A DNA stretch of 64,000 nucleotides from Mesorhizobium sp. M1D.F.Ca.ET.043.01.1.1 (lineage in GTDB: Bacteria > Pseudomonadota > Alphaproteobacteria > Rhizobiales > Rhizobiaceae): positions 5,655,001-5,719,000 of the forward strand of contig NZ_CP034444.1 in NCBI RefSeq assembly GCF_003952385.1. Direction: 5' to 3'. Both the position numbers and the translations under genes were made by a program. Positions within the stretch are counted from its first letter, which is position 1. Each line of letters starts with the position of its first letter. The notes beneath the pieces were generated by a model. That model had not been told where the DNA came from, did no database searches, and was given only the letters and a program-made list of their open reading frames with translations. Below, in pieces: positions 12,001-17,231 of this stretch.

Positions 12001-12480
12001 GCTCTGCGCGCCACGGACCCTGACACCAGGACCAGCCAGGGCGACGTGTTGAACGAACTGATCCGTACGCCGGGCGATGTGCAGGTCGAATTGATCAACG
12101 TGGCCGGTGCGCTGACGAAGTCGGTCGACCTCACGCCGTTCAACCTGACTGCCATTGAAATCGGGGCGGCCGATCCGTTCCTCTCCGACCAGCAATTCGC
12201 GGATGACGTCATCTTCGGCGGCCTCGGGCAGGATTTCCTGCACGGCGGATCTGGCGACGATGCCATCAGCGGCGCGGAGGCGCTCGGCGAATCCTACGCT
12301 CCGCGCTTCGACAGCCTCGGCAATTTCGTCGGGCTGATCCGGACCGACTTCAGCCGACCTTACAACCCCGGCGATATACTGCATTTCGGTTCTGGCGATC
12401 CGCATTGGAACGAACCCAAGCCCGTACAGAGCCGGACCGGCGAGTTCTTCCTCTACAATGAATATGTCCGCGCCGTGTGA
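1..12480 (+). CDS. Giant secreted RTX-type surface protein, 5'-truncated and frameshifted at its 3' end
   Basis: The frame is open from base 1, so the gene starts outside the window; 4,159 residues are visible. Seen in order (residues counted from base 1): Ala/Gly/Ser/Thr-rich repetitive beta-solenoid-like sequence (1-1500); two EF-hand/dockerin-like loops (about 1591-1650); Calx-beta-like stretches with DxDxP endings (about 1830-2200); two families of internal repeats (about 2265-2530 and 2855-3220); then six clusters of GGxGxDxxxG calcium-binding RTX nonapeptides (3355-4095). Such proteins are normally exported through type I-like machinery and fold on calcium outside the cell; adhesin or biofilm matrix is the usual role, inferred here. 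Cysteine is almost absent apart from a CCC triplet. The frame ends at TGA 12478-12480, but RTX sequence continues at once in another frame, so this stop looks like the result of an indel rather than a true C-terminus. Confidence 0.9.
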   Translation: MQDSGPASGQTLVYNITSNSISGLFDGVGGAAGFNVPTSADGVVTGSAGGSSGGAWNNKDSNTSSSQTVSTNLTVNAGAMLKGANVLLQTDSRMGSVATADGGGGGGISLEGAQATATGVNKSDIVIGSDASIEALHDLTVRGITKSYVSSEAQSSSGGLGAASDGTATSTLSFGMKQQINGDLKAGHALVVDNKVDNNSAAHAEAYGGGLGASTNVSATARVQAAVGYKGAEIILQGNADLVGATVTVNSEIVRNRANANTNTTAGGAGGSAVANSTATISGSNEVVLEHSSFVLADTSILIQSLYSGTDNRATAKSRLYAIGGSTTANATDEVTNNAKVEGFWEAVLKATTVDVNALDYNFSNTRDRSPGGFYIGPAHRGGSESTDRNRDIFWEAHVILLGEPNPELEIDKDGVITKLANINFLGVNAGKTIGDTLVAANATNPQVIIDDIVYDSAGKLTFYANAVSGDNGRIWGNHGLVDSQRTWDSVKITNSSKFDLVINHIDTLDGSSVVDIKVDTIYGDTGNNPADNNISLHPDDPTKRADGVTPATPTFEFDVNLRHPQTDVRIINLAAAGVPNSDILLYRGIENTLGFTKIENQRGNIFVDELNLVEEQPALAGLYLNSHPASGRPYDEGLIRTNTLDVDASGHIGDQNAAGTQPRKALMVELVRITHAVDKGQTPTLRQVHLTADAGGDAVLDITLHDRSADPALSSLAVTIDRITAGDDVDVVVNDSRAGDNLSNIDGVHVSTYYPLVNLVTTQARTGEYFDHFSPDVTGISLYNFVRRSLGTDYEEVDSTYSFAEVRSGDDIDIGHVTTTSLYTGDEPRSYRTTSIAGTPYGADVVVDSPDTVINFVVNTDVDWTGGSSEDDIEQIFLTTNGDITASELVGPMLVGHIHSTGGDVTLRSREQILDADSQPTVDVTGVNITLYSGVVTVGGAAISGGIGLATDFLEINVDRNNGDGVLNAFDNNAAISVHGGIYLDELFGPMEVDTVWSIDNVSLRTVDGSIRDARNNGLGDDFANVLGQAVDLDANGVGASIGSSGNDLEIDSSRGSSVLTLDQDGDDVAMEADANIYVTETDGYLRLLLAHTYTGDIRITVRESANATSTGEDLQLVKSGSAQFAESNSRLPGLHVDAQRPLPHGLILAEAGSVTLRVGDDVETHQNSAIVAGNQIDIYGDYADADEGYGTHILLRGQIIAGAIMVVAGNRSPGSPAGTSASRPIGTWRPDDNTAGVTNADRLTRIFGNADSDFFQFGDTTGSAGGTAWGSAGYVFIGSKTRVYGSDVAATGSYATPNDRNDGEDSFKVYFLQDAAAQTSPAITPVGVTFTTDQYTTGAALPTYTYQMNVLAEHTLTLDGQSDTDTYEVYTLGSQGNQRNYIINVLDTGEEDDGVDELSIFGRDSANNGANFQTDDIFLLRAAAYLPHETADRPGYVALLHGTLGPYQDVVQGNEDSKEVQRINYDTGLNGRLTVEGRGGNDAFFTDDTTVITTLDGGAGDDQFQVGQIFGAQRDSADGGLLPQDVFPNLVATTRGWLSAGSSSPMVAQGGTGNDTFRVYSNQAELRLEGDDDNDLFIVRAFALSATTDFDWNGDGTINKADLDAGVAILKGLKSGSLTFAQLSNGAALQAKIGNVFDTNGDGGINYLDLLITSDPTDDVIVLDSKGVATPQIGLGFSVAQAPDIRAGGGQDEVRYNINAPVSVDGGTGFDKLVILGTEFADDIVITDKGIFGAGLNVRYSTIEVVEVDGLEGDDEFFVQSTAFGVAYRVIGGLGSDTINVTGDVTEDIITRELEGVSGAVDHLVTSNDALYNGLVVDGFDYNVSTAHEGLVVINEEAAGDGSSGHTVVREESTQANQFADFYTVRLSQQLTGTQVVYVTVSAARSPQEERTINPATGLPYDLNPDPLSDKLGDSIWLSTDPMSGNHTNTYAVGDLATTADDSFLHKVTIDGQDFWIPDRAVVLRFDASNWNQEQNVYVFAPDDKRSEGDRVVVIQHSVISNVGIYNGADVRNVEVDVLDNDTPGVYVREVDAAGNLDNRTIVIEGTNTTKLTDQIELRLAKAPAGTVVVDIVLNDFADKAIKFFDKVDFADDGLLNGSATDSRLTLFANPTYDAVNDRVVVGRVTLNASNWNDPIMLGVEARDDYVREDVQTAVVEFVRNDVLTTDATYVFPNLRSGLQLLDVEVHDNETSGAVILESGTGTQLIKDIPAGSGKNDTYQIRLTREPDATVRVAVLTDGLADVVKIGSTVISPEDYAVIGGLQATQMFTGNLVFGTQGGFLTIKRGAGSDLGSFIDQGFFGASEAAHQVFSGNLTFGTSGGKLALDGVGLNTLGFAAGDKIRVSAPSANGFDVNNDDYQVLSVSATQIVLTKAGVWAKSGAGQSVALSEFVPIEGQHIRIGGSAVAQELFDGVLTFGTSGANLAVNATGIGGLGFVAGNKIRIDATGAFSGNDGDYVIQSVSANQIVLTTLAAVDPWTTSGTATAAVSVSKLVSNDGDYQIASISEDGKTITLTQTGSWTAAGATADPAVLSDLAERFIFEGTVNYGQETNPQSFPGQFLDRGLTGEQEGWLSEGFLEGMWVRISDLNGGHPDIEAKIQLIRGDNAGKDAKLQLIHVMIDGVEQTLSATWLGDATADNVRVVRIAPEAVFTGGDPSASDAWYQLQTVELAADVDYIVPPTRDGVKIFPVSTHLLSKLRGPLAVEGGPAGADRSLTAGVKLPGEKDTFLIAIGAQPPESQQIDVLNIFDDSSQADGNGVMDQTTLRGFGMANDLIFKGLSGPLYGEAAAGSTQIVVPGGISFGKVNYGSSSVGTDGNQSTIEVFNLMLGQGNDRLDIGGTLDPAPFVSAQNVFEYNNVGHDPDYPANVTIRKDGFDWKAQGFLPGQTVTIEGVAGSWTVISVEDAFYLDGNGQKVPNGSGGFLRDPNDNSILVLSGPALPAGLTGERKIVAVDPLVLERVAYDVAYTATGGILKRKDSQSWEAHGFLKGHLINIGGENGSFDQAKQYRVLSINGDTMELLGEPIDSATNVSANIWVQGPHGGLTMVHGGGNLPVQTIGSYQTKTYTSGNVSKNILTRLDGRNWQDDRYTVGQLIQVGNEGETREILGFGDAADYGIAKPAGEFATWGTGSVMILSGPNFGAATTINNIDLHRSIPQRVEVEIEATLVVDTLTRAAGSWLDDGFAAGQVIYIEGLPGGFTVKSVTKTDLVLDGAAIHDCVIEEGSTITVYRIDLKKDAGPEVGGDHFVIAPATPNSVLAGPNSPLVVYGDTSQDGAWYSGRSYDRLGQEFGQKPFDPFPELPDEQNEDNEWVFPLANRFVYYGNDIIDAHALFANLYNAQGNLVGNLPSVGFTAYGGAGNDLIIGSQAGDHLAGGSGDDTILGQGGSDHIYGDSGFNVDILTRALHVATSDNSPAPTIDPRLGASDQTFKPVKVETPMRDDMAAGNDFLDGNGSLNKDLPNIIIGDHGVVKQWVDDPNLPPVLLQKIQTTNLSTVIEISTAEPQNGGDDIIFGSDIPDILIGGSGNDMLDGRQDDDLIFGDNVKLTRNGGDDGNLLDDIQNLRFQTLAGTLMYSRTDRPVPAGVDPRYAYDATGANSLTEYTSGRLLTDGVARNYRDPTGPEWWAEYKIDYAQYHTFAINNGDAGVGSFGNDYIAGGAGNDEIFGQLGHDVIQGDGSIDGAVAATAHVGAARKPVRLANPNGSGIDDPAGALFVVPSFEAASDGQDYIEGGGGRDVIFGGLGQDDLVGGSSDFFSLTTADNRPDDMDWIFGGAGLRIARNDGFDPLAGKTAGATTYGKDVVTISDGTTSASKHGRDSDAIVGDNGDIIRIVGINHTDVNPHPETNPFGQNYVTFNYDNYGGEKIVVRGIRLLDYTPGGPDFKPGDFSLVDPATTPTTADDDMRPMFSLCCCDPHTGIWARVDIGGNDEIHGETGDDFVYAGGGGDVVFGDADDDDIVGGWGSDWISGGTGIDGILGDDGRIFTSRNTSSQANAENLYGVLALRATDPDTRTSQGDVLNELIRTPGDVQVELINVAGALTKSVDLTPFNLTAIEIGAADPFLSDQQFADDVIFGGLGQDFLHGGSGDDAISGAEALGESYAPRFDSLGNFVGLIRTDFSRPYNPGDILHFGSGDPHWNEPKPVQSRTGEFFLYNEYVRAV
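4771..4960 (+). other. Two EF-hand/dockerin-like calcium loops inside the giant protein
   Basis: Two loops of the form D-x-(D/N)-x-D-G-x-I-N-x-x-D are visible: DWNGDGTINKAD near 4777 and DTNGDGGINYLD near 4918, about 47 residues apart. Spacing and sequence fit a dockerin-like pair, which in other proteins binds calcium and sometimes a cohesin partner. No cohesin-like domain was recognised in the window. Confidence 0.6.
6808..7600 (+). repeat. Internal repeats, family A, in the giant protein
   Basis: Three copies start with F-x-G-x-L-x-F-G-T-x-G (near 6808, 6940 and 7240). In the second and third copies this is followed by L-G-F-x-A-G-(D/N)-K-I-R and then a D-D-Y-x-(V/I)-x-S-V-S-A-x-Q-I-V-L-T strand. 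A shortened fourth unit (near 7490) keeps the DGDYQIASIS part. Copies diverge clearly at DNA level, so they are ancient protein repeats and not recent tandem duplications. Confidence 0.7.
8560..9660 (+). repeat. Internal repeats, family B, in the giant protein
   Basis: Four units share the pattern R-x-(D/A)-x-x-x-W-x-x-x-G-F-x-x-G-x-x-(I/V)-x-I-x-G-x-x-G-x-x-x-V-x-S-(V/I), beginning near 8605, 8925, 9225 and 9510. The third unit is the most divergent. They form a block just before the RTX clusters and probably make small beta-rich modules of a stalk. Confidence 0.65.
10060..12280 (+). repeat. Six RTX (GGxGxDxxx) calcium-binding repeat clusters
   Basis: Clusters of GGxGxDxxxG-like nonapeptides lie at about 10060-10190, 10516-10626, 10951-11027, 11170-11250, 11770-11938 and 12199-12280, separated by non-repetitive spacers. 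Two more lie past the frameshift (12703-12810 and 12908-12980). Such arrays form calcium-dependent beta-rolls after export. Confidence 0.9.
12466..12467 (+). other. Probable one-base deletion (frameshift) splitting the giant protein
   Basis: Frame 1 reads LYNEY and then V-R-A-V-stop. Adding one A between G12466 and T12467 restores a continuous frame that reads NEYDPRRVILFDG and runs on into the downstream ORF. The downstream frame is already open before its first GTG (it reads C-P-R-R-V-I-L from 12465). No slippery heptamer is visible, so a real mutation or a sequencing/assembly error is more likely than programmed frameshifting. Confidence 0.8.
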
Positions 12481-15314
12481 TCCTGTTCGATGGCGCCGCG
12501 GGACATGTCTGGGATGGGCCCACCGCGGCGAATGGGGGCCTGCCTCCCATAAACCAGGACGGCATCACCGGCGGAACGGAACTGCTGCAGTACTTCCTCA
12601 ACTGGCGCAGCGATGAGGGCGTCAGCGTGCTTGGCTACGTCGCGTTCAAGCCAGACGGCCAGACACCTGATCCGACCGTGCCGCAGGAATACCGTCAAAG
12701 CGATGGGGACGACCGCATCTTCGGCGATCTGGGCAATGACTGGATCATCGGCGGCACGGGTCGCGACCACATCTATGGCGGCTTCGGCAACGACCTGATG
12801 AACGCCGACGATTATGTGGGCACGATCAATCCGAACCCGCCCAATTCCAATCCAGGTCAGTTGCCGCTGCATGGCACTGACGAAAGCCCGGATACGCATT
12901 GGAGCTATGAGGATCGGGTGTTCGGCGGCGCAGGTCTCGACATCCTGATCGGCAACACCAAGGGCGACCGCCTGATCGACTGGGTGGGCGAGTTCAACAG
13001 CTACATCGTGCCGTTCGCGCCCTTCGGCATCGCGACGGTCAGCCGGCAGGTGCCGCCGCATCTGTTCGACTTCCTCTACGCCCAGGCTTTCGGGGACGGC
13101 GTGGACATCACTCGCTACACCGATACCGGCACGTCGAACCACAACCAGAGATACTCGAACGTGACGACCATGCAGGGCGGCATCGACGGCGAGATAGGCC
13201 TGGTGACGCAGCAGGATCACGGTTACTGGCAGAGCCAGACCGGTGGGCCTACCGACCCGCAGGCCGGCAACGTACCTGGCGGGCGGCGCGACGTGCTGCG
13301 CACGGCGACCTTCAACGACGGCACGCTCGACGTGTTCGCGGCCGACCAGGGCAAGTTCGCGGTGTCCAACGCCGCGATGTCGGCGCAGTCCAACACCGGG
13401 ACGGACCAGGCGGCGGCAGTGTTCTATGCCGACCAGTATCTACCGGTGTATTTCGAGGTTACGGCGAAGATCACCGCCGAGAAGCCTCTCGCCGGCTGGA
13501 AGGCAAATACCTACATCATCTTCGACTACCAGTCGCCGACCGACTTCAAATATGCCGGCATCAATGTCTCGACCAATCAGATCGAGATGGGCTACCGCGA
13601 CGCGAGCGGTTGGCATCAGCTCGTCAAGTCGAACAAGCCCGTTCAGTTGAAAGCGGGCACGGCTTACGACGTGCTCGTCGCGGTCAATGGCACAAACGTG
13701 ACCGTGTCGGTGGCCGGCGTGAACCAGTTCAGCTACACCTTCGCGCCTCGCATCGAGAATGGCGAGCCGCAGGGGCTGAACAAAGGCATGATCGGCGTCG
13801 GCAATCAGGGCGCCAAGGGTGTGGTCGACAACTTCACCCTGCAGATACTGCCGCCCGAACTGACGCTCGACTACACCGATCAGTTCGACAACGCTCAGGG
13901 ACGCTTCCCGCTTGCCGGAACCGCAGGCTGGACGTTCAGCAATGGCAGGCTGATAGCCAACGGCGGGGCAGCCGCGAATACGTTCAAGCTCGGCGCATCG
14001 CTGGCAGCGGACTCGTATCTGGAAGTCGAAACCAAGCTGTCGACTGCCACGATCGGCGGCATCGTTTTCGACAGCTACGCAGCGAACGACTACAAGTTCG
14101 TCACGCTGGACGTCGTCAATGACAAGGTGGTGGTTGGTCATGTCAGCCCGAAGGGCGGCATGACGATCGACGCGAGCTTCACCAAGGTTCTCGACGCAAA
14201 TGTCGACTATTCGCTGCGGCTCATCTTCAAGGGCGCGTCGGTCAGCATCCAGGTCAATGGAGGTCTCGTCGGCACCTATGGATACAACTCGGTGCTGGTG
14301 GACGGCCAGATCGGCCTGATGACCGGCAGCGGCGCGACCTCGTTCGATCGCTTCCAACTGCGTACGAACGATCTGTTCTTCAACACTGCCTCCAGCCTGA
14401 TGGCGGCCTCGTCCGGAACGACCGTGAACGCGGTGAACCTGACGGCCGGGGCGCCGGTCAATGCCCTGCTTGACCAGGCGGTCACGGTATTGAAGGCGAG
14501 CGGACGTTTCGACGATGAGCAGATTGCGTCGCTATCCGACATCACCATTGACATTGTCCAACTCGACGGCCGCACCCTCGGACGTTATGAGAACGGTACG
14601 GTGTTCCTGGATACCGATGCCGCCGGCAATGGCTGGTTCGTCGACCTGACGCCGGTAACCGCCGAGGAATTCACCTGGCGCGATGGCAAGCTGGTTGCTG
14701 TTAGCGGCGGCGCGGCCGATGGCCGTATCGACCTTCTCTCGGTGCTGATCCATGAGCTTGGCCACGGTCTTGGCCTCAGCCATGACGACGGTGTCTCCGG
14801 CGGCCTGGGCACGGTGATGGGTGAGGTGCTGGCAGTCGGCGAGCGGCGTCTGCCCACCGTCGATGCCGATGCCGGCCTCAGCGTCACCGCCTTCTTCGAC
14901 GAAGGGCTTGGCGGTTTCGTCAGCGGCTCGGCAGGCGGGAACGAGGAGAGGGCAGCAAGCATCGAACTGCCTCTACCTGTCGCGACCGTGTCGACTGGCA
15001 GGACAGCCTCGTCAAATGGCAGCAAGTCGTCCGACGGCGGCGCGACAGGCTTCTTCGACGAGCAGAGCGGTGTGTTCGTGGAGGCGTCGGAGTTCGAGCT
15101 GATGCGGTTCGCCAAGATCGGCGGTAACAGTGCGGACGACGCCTATGTGGTTGTCGAAGAGAACAACGACAACCATCGAGAGGCCACTCCTGCGTCGTCT
15201 CGCCATGGTGACGATGGCATCGAGGAACTTAGTGGCATGATCGAGTGGGAGGCCCGTACAGGCCTGCTGCAAAGACTGGCTGGGCTGTTCAGCAGAGTCA
15301 TAGAACGCGAGTAA
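12477..15314 (+). CDS. C-terminal part of the giant RTX protein, with lectin-like and matrixin-like domains
   Basis: The frame (945 residues from a nominal GTG that overlaps the previous stop) continues the upstream protein. It carries further RTX repeats (about residues 75-165), two related LamG/concanavalin-like beta-sandwich regions (about 275-460 and 470-640, each ending in a VVDNFTLQ- or FDRFQLR-like strand), and a zinc-protease motif HELGHGLGLSH at residues 759-769. That motif matches the HExxHxxGxxH signature of metzincins such as matrixins; the following VMGEVL could hold the Met-turn. The tail is Ser/Gly- and acid-rich with no anchor. The GTG has no clear ribosome-binding site, which supports reading this as part of one protein of more than 5,100 residues. 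The protease role is inferred from the motif only. Confidence 0.85.
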   Translation: MILFDGAAGHVWDGPTAANGGLPPINQDGITGGTELLQYFLNWRSDEGVSVLGYVAFKPDGQTPDPTVPQEYRQSDGDDRIFGDLGNDWIIGGTGRDHIYGGFGNDLMNADDYVGTINPNPPNSNPGQLPLHGTDESPDTHWSYEDRVFGGAGLDILIGNTKGDRLIDWVGEFNSYIVPFAPFGIATVSRQVPPHLFDFLYAQAFGDGVDITRYTDTGTSNHNQRYSNVTTMQGGIDGEIGLVTQQDHGYWQSQTGGPTDPQAGNVPGGRRDVLRTATFNDGTLDVFAADQGKFAVSNAAMSAQSNTGTDQAAAVFYADQYLPVYFEVTAKITAEKPLAGWKANTYIIFDYQSPTDFKYAGINVSTNQIEMGYRDASGWHQLVKSNKPVQLKAGTAYDVLVAVNGTNVTVSVAGVNQFSYTFAPRIENGEPQGLNKGMIGVGNQGAKGVVDNFTLQILPPELTLDYTDQFDNAQGRFPLAGTAGWTFSNGRLIANGGAAANTFKLGASLAADSYLEVETKLSTATIGGIVFDSYAANDYKFVTLDVVNDKVVVGHVSPKGGMTIDASFTKVLDANVDYSLRLIFKGASVSIQVNGGLVGTYGYNSVLVDGQIGLMTGSGATSFDRFQLRTNDLFFNTASSLMAASSGTTVNAVNLTAGAPVNALLDQAVTVLKASGRFDDEQIASLSDITIDIVQLDGRTLGRYENGTVFLDTDAAGNGWFVDLTPVTAEEFTWRDGKLVAVSGGAADGRIDLLSVLIHELGHGLGLSHDDGVSGGLGTVMGEVLAVGERRLPTVDADAGLSVTAFFDEGLGGFVSGSAGGNEERAASIELPLPVATVSTGRTASSNGSKSSDGGATGFFDEQSGVFVEASEFELMRFAKIGGNSADDAYVVVEENNDNHREATPASSRHGDDGIEELSGMIEWEARTGLLQRLAGLFSRVIERE

Positions 15315-15338
15315 AAAAAATGAGGGTATGCCCGGCGA

Positions 15339-17222
15339 ATGAATGAAATGCTGAAGGGCCCGACGCCGGGCCAGGCAGGTTCAGCTTCTGGAACGGTGAG
15401 CTTCGCCGTTCTTGACCAAGCCTTGTGGCAGAAGTTTCGCAACGCCGCAGGGCCAGAGGAATTCGTGGAAGCGTGGCTGGCGCTTCTTTGCCGGCAAGTT
15501 CCGGGTGTGGTGGCCGGTGTGGCCGTGCTTGGCGAGCCGGATGTCGGTCCATTCACTCCGGTGGCATGGTGGCCTGACAAGGAAATGGTCGGCATCAGCC
15601 TCTCGGCCATAGCCGAGAAGTCGCTTGTCCAGCGCCAGGGTGCCGTCACCAGCGGCGGCGGTCCGGATGGAGCGCAGGCGGTTCGGCAGATTGCCCAACC
15701 CCTCATCGTCGACGGGCGGATCTACGGCGTGTGCGCGGTCTCCTCTGTTGGGGATGAGATTGGCGCCGGCGAGACGCTGCGTCGCATGCAGTGGGCCGCA
15801 GGCTGGATGGAAGTCCTGCTGCGGCGCCAGATGCAGGCCGACGATCAGGAAGCGCGCGAGCGCAGTCGCATCGCCTTCGACATGCTGGCGACCGTGCTCG
15901 ACAACAATGGCATCACCGCCGCAAGCACGGCCCTGGTCACTGAGCTTGCGCTCAGGCTCGATTGCGACCCGGTCAGCGTCGGCTTTGTCCGGCATCGCCG
16001 CTGTTCTGTCGCGGCTGTCTCCCATGCCGCGGATTTCTCGAAAAAGATCAACCTGATAAAAGATATCGCGGCGGCGATGGACGAGGCTGTCGACCAGCGC
16101 AGCATCGTGCTTCATCCTGCGAGGGAAGGCTGGGAATACCGCGTCAGCCGCGAGCACGAAGAACTTGCTAGGGAACACAAGACCGGTGGCGTGCTCACCG
16201 TGCCGCTGCAGTTCGACCACCGATCGATCGGCGCTATCACCTTCATCAAACCGGCAGGACGGGAGTTCGACGAGGCTGAGGTCGATCTGTGCGATGCGGT
16301 GGCGGCTGTCGTCGGGCCGGTGCTCGAGGAAAAGCGCCGCAACGATCGCAACATCCTCGTCAAGATATGGGAAGCGTCCGCCAGGCAGGTCGAGCGGTTG
16401 CTCGGGCCCCGCTACTTCGGCCGCAAGCTCGCCACACTCTGTTTTGCCGCTGCCGCGGTCTGGCTCAGCCTGGCCACCACGGACCACGCCGTTACGTCGC
16501 CAGCTATCGTCAGGGGCACGATCCAAAGAACGATCGTGGCACCATTCAACGGCTATGTGGCCAGCGAGAACGTACGTGCCGGCGAGACGGTGAGGAAAGG
16601 TGACACGCTCGCCCAGCTCGACGACCAGGACCTTTCCTTCGAGCGGTTGAGGCTCTCCACTTCGCGCCAGCAGCGGATGACCGAATACGACCGCGCGCTC
16701 GCCAAGTATGATCGCGCGGAGGCGGCGATCATCAAGACCCAGATCGAACAGGCGGAGGCGCAACTGAAGCTCATCGACGAGCAACTGAGGCGCACCCGTC
16801 TCGTCGCGCCCTTCGACGGTTTCGTGGTCCAGGGCGACCTGAGCCAGTCGATCGGGGCCGCCGTCGAAAGGGGGCAGGAATTGTTCCGGATCGCGCCCCT
16901 CGACACGTACCGCGTTGTCATCGATGTCGACGAGAGCGACATCGGCGACATCGCGCTCAACCAGGCGGGCGTGCTGCGCGTGGCCTCCCTGCCGCAGGAA
17001 CCGATGAGCTACCGTGTCGAGCAGATCACCGCGCTTTCCATGCAGAAGGACGGCCGGAACTTCTTCCAAGTGGAAGCTGCCCTTGATCACCCGAGCCCGC
17101 GGCTCAGGCCAGGCATGGAGGGTATCGCAAAGACGGCGATCGACCGCCGCCTGCTGGTGACGAGCTATGCCGGCAAGATGGTGGACTGGGCCTACCTCGT
17201 CCTGTGGCGTTGGCTGCCTTAG
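15339..17222 (+). CDS. GAF domain-HlyD family membrane fusion protein
   Basis: 627 residues. The first ~355 residues are cytosolic-looking and include a GAF-type sensor region (about 175-335). One membrane segment follows (about 364-382), then a HlyD-type adaptor: first lipoyl half-motif (about 393-430, GYVASENVRAGETVRKGD), a short coiled hairpin (about 440-485), the second lipoyl half (APFDGFVVQGDL) and a beta-barrel domain to the C-terminus. HlyD proteins bridge inner-membrane exporters to the outer membrane. Fusion to a GAF domain suggests a ligand- or redox-responsive adaptor, which is inference. It starts 24 bases after the giant gene's stop and only 9 bases separate it from the next gene, so the genes probably form one operon. 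Confidence 0.85.
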   Translation: MNEMLKGPTPGQAGSASGTVSFAVLDQALWQKFRNAAGPEEFVEAWLALLCRQVPGVVAGVAVLGEPDVGPFTPVAWWPDKEMVGISLSAIAEKSLVQRQGAVTSGGGPDGAQAVRQIAQPLIVDGRIYGVCAVSSVGDEIGAGETLRRMQWAAGWMEVLLRRQMQADDQEARERSRIAFDMLATVLDNNGITAASTALVTELALRLDCDPVSVGFVRHRRCSVAAVSHAADFSKKINLIKDIAAAMDEAVDQRSIVLHPAREGWEYRVSREHEELAREHKTGGVLTVPLQFDHRSIGAITFIKPAGREFDEAEVDLCDAVAAVVGPVLEEKRRNDRNILVKIWEASARQVERLLGPRYFGRKLATLCFAAAAVWLSLATTDHAVTSPAIVRGTIQRTIVAPFNGYVASENVRAGETVRKGDTLAQLDDQDLSFERLRLSTSRQQRMTEYDRALAKYDRAEAAIIKTQIEQAEAQLKLIDEQLRRTRLVAPFDGFVVQGDLSQSIGAAVERGQELFRIAPLDTYRVVIDVDESDIGDIALNQAGVLRVASLPQEPMSYRVEQITALSMQKDGRNFFQVEAALDHPSPRLRPGMEGIAKTAIDRRLLVTSYAGKMVDWAYLVLWRWLP

Positions 17223-17231
17223 GTTGAGCCG

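Noticed and set aside
10060..12280. Regular short repeats as a possible CRISPR or DNA tandem array
   Set aside because: Repeats are coding, follow a protein nonapeptide rhythm and vary at DNA level; no equal-length spacers.
1486..12405. Long open frames on the - strand opposite the giant gene (for example 1486-2700, 4876-7197, 7303-9456, 9607-12405)
   Set aside because: They mirror the codon bias of a GC-rich Asp/Gly-rich gene, have no ribosome-binding sites and show no recognisable domains; the + strand has clear RTX protein sequence.
12477..12480. Overlapping stop/start (GTGA) as translational coupling of two separate genes
   Set aside because: No ribosome-binding site, RTX repeats run across the junction, and one inserted base restores a continuous protein.
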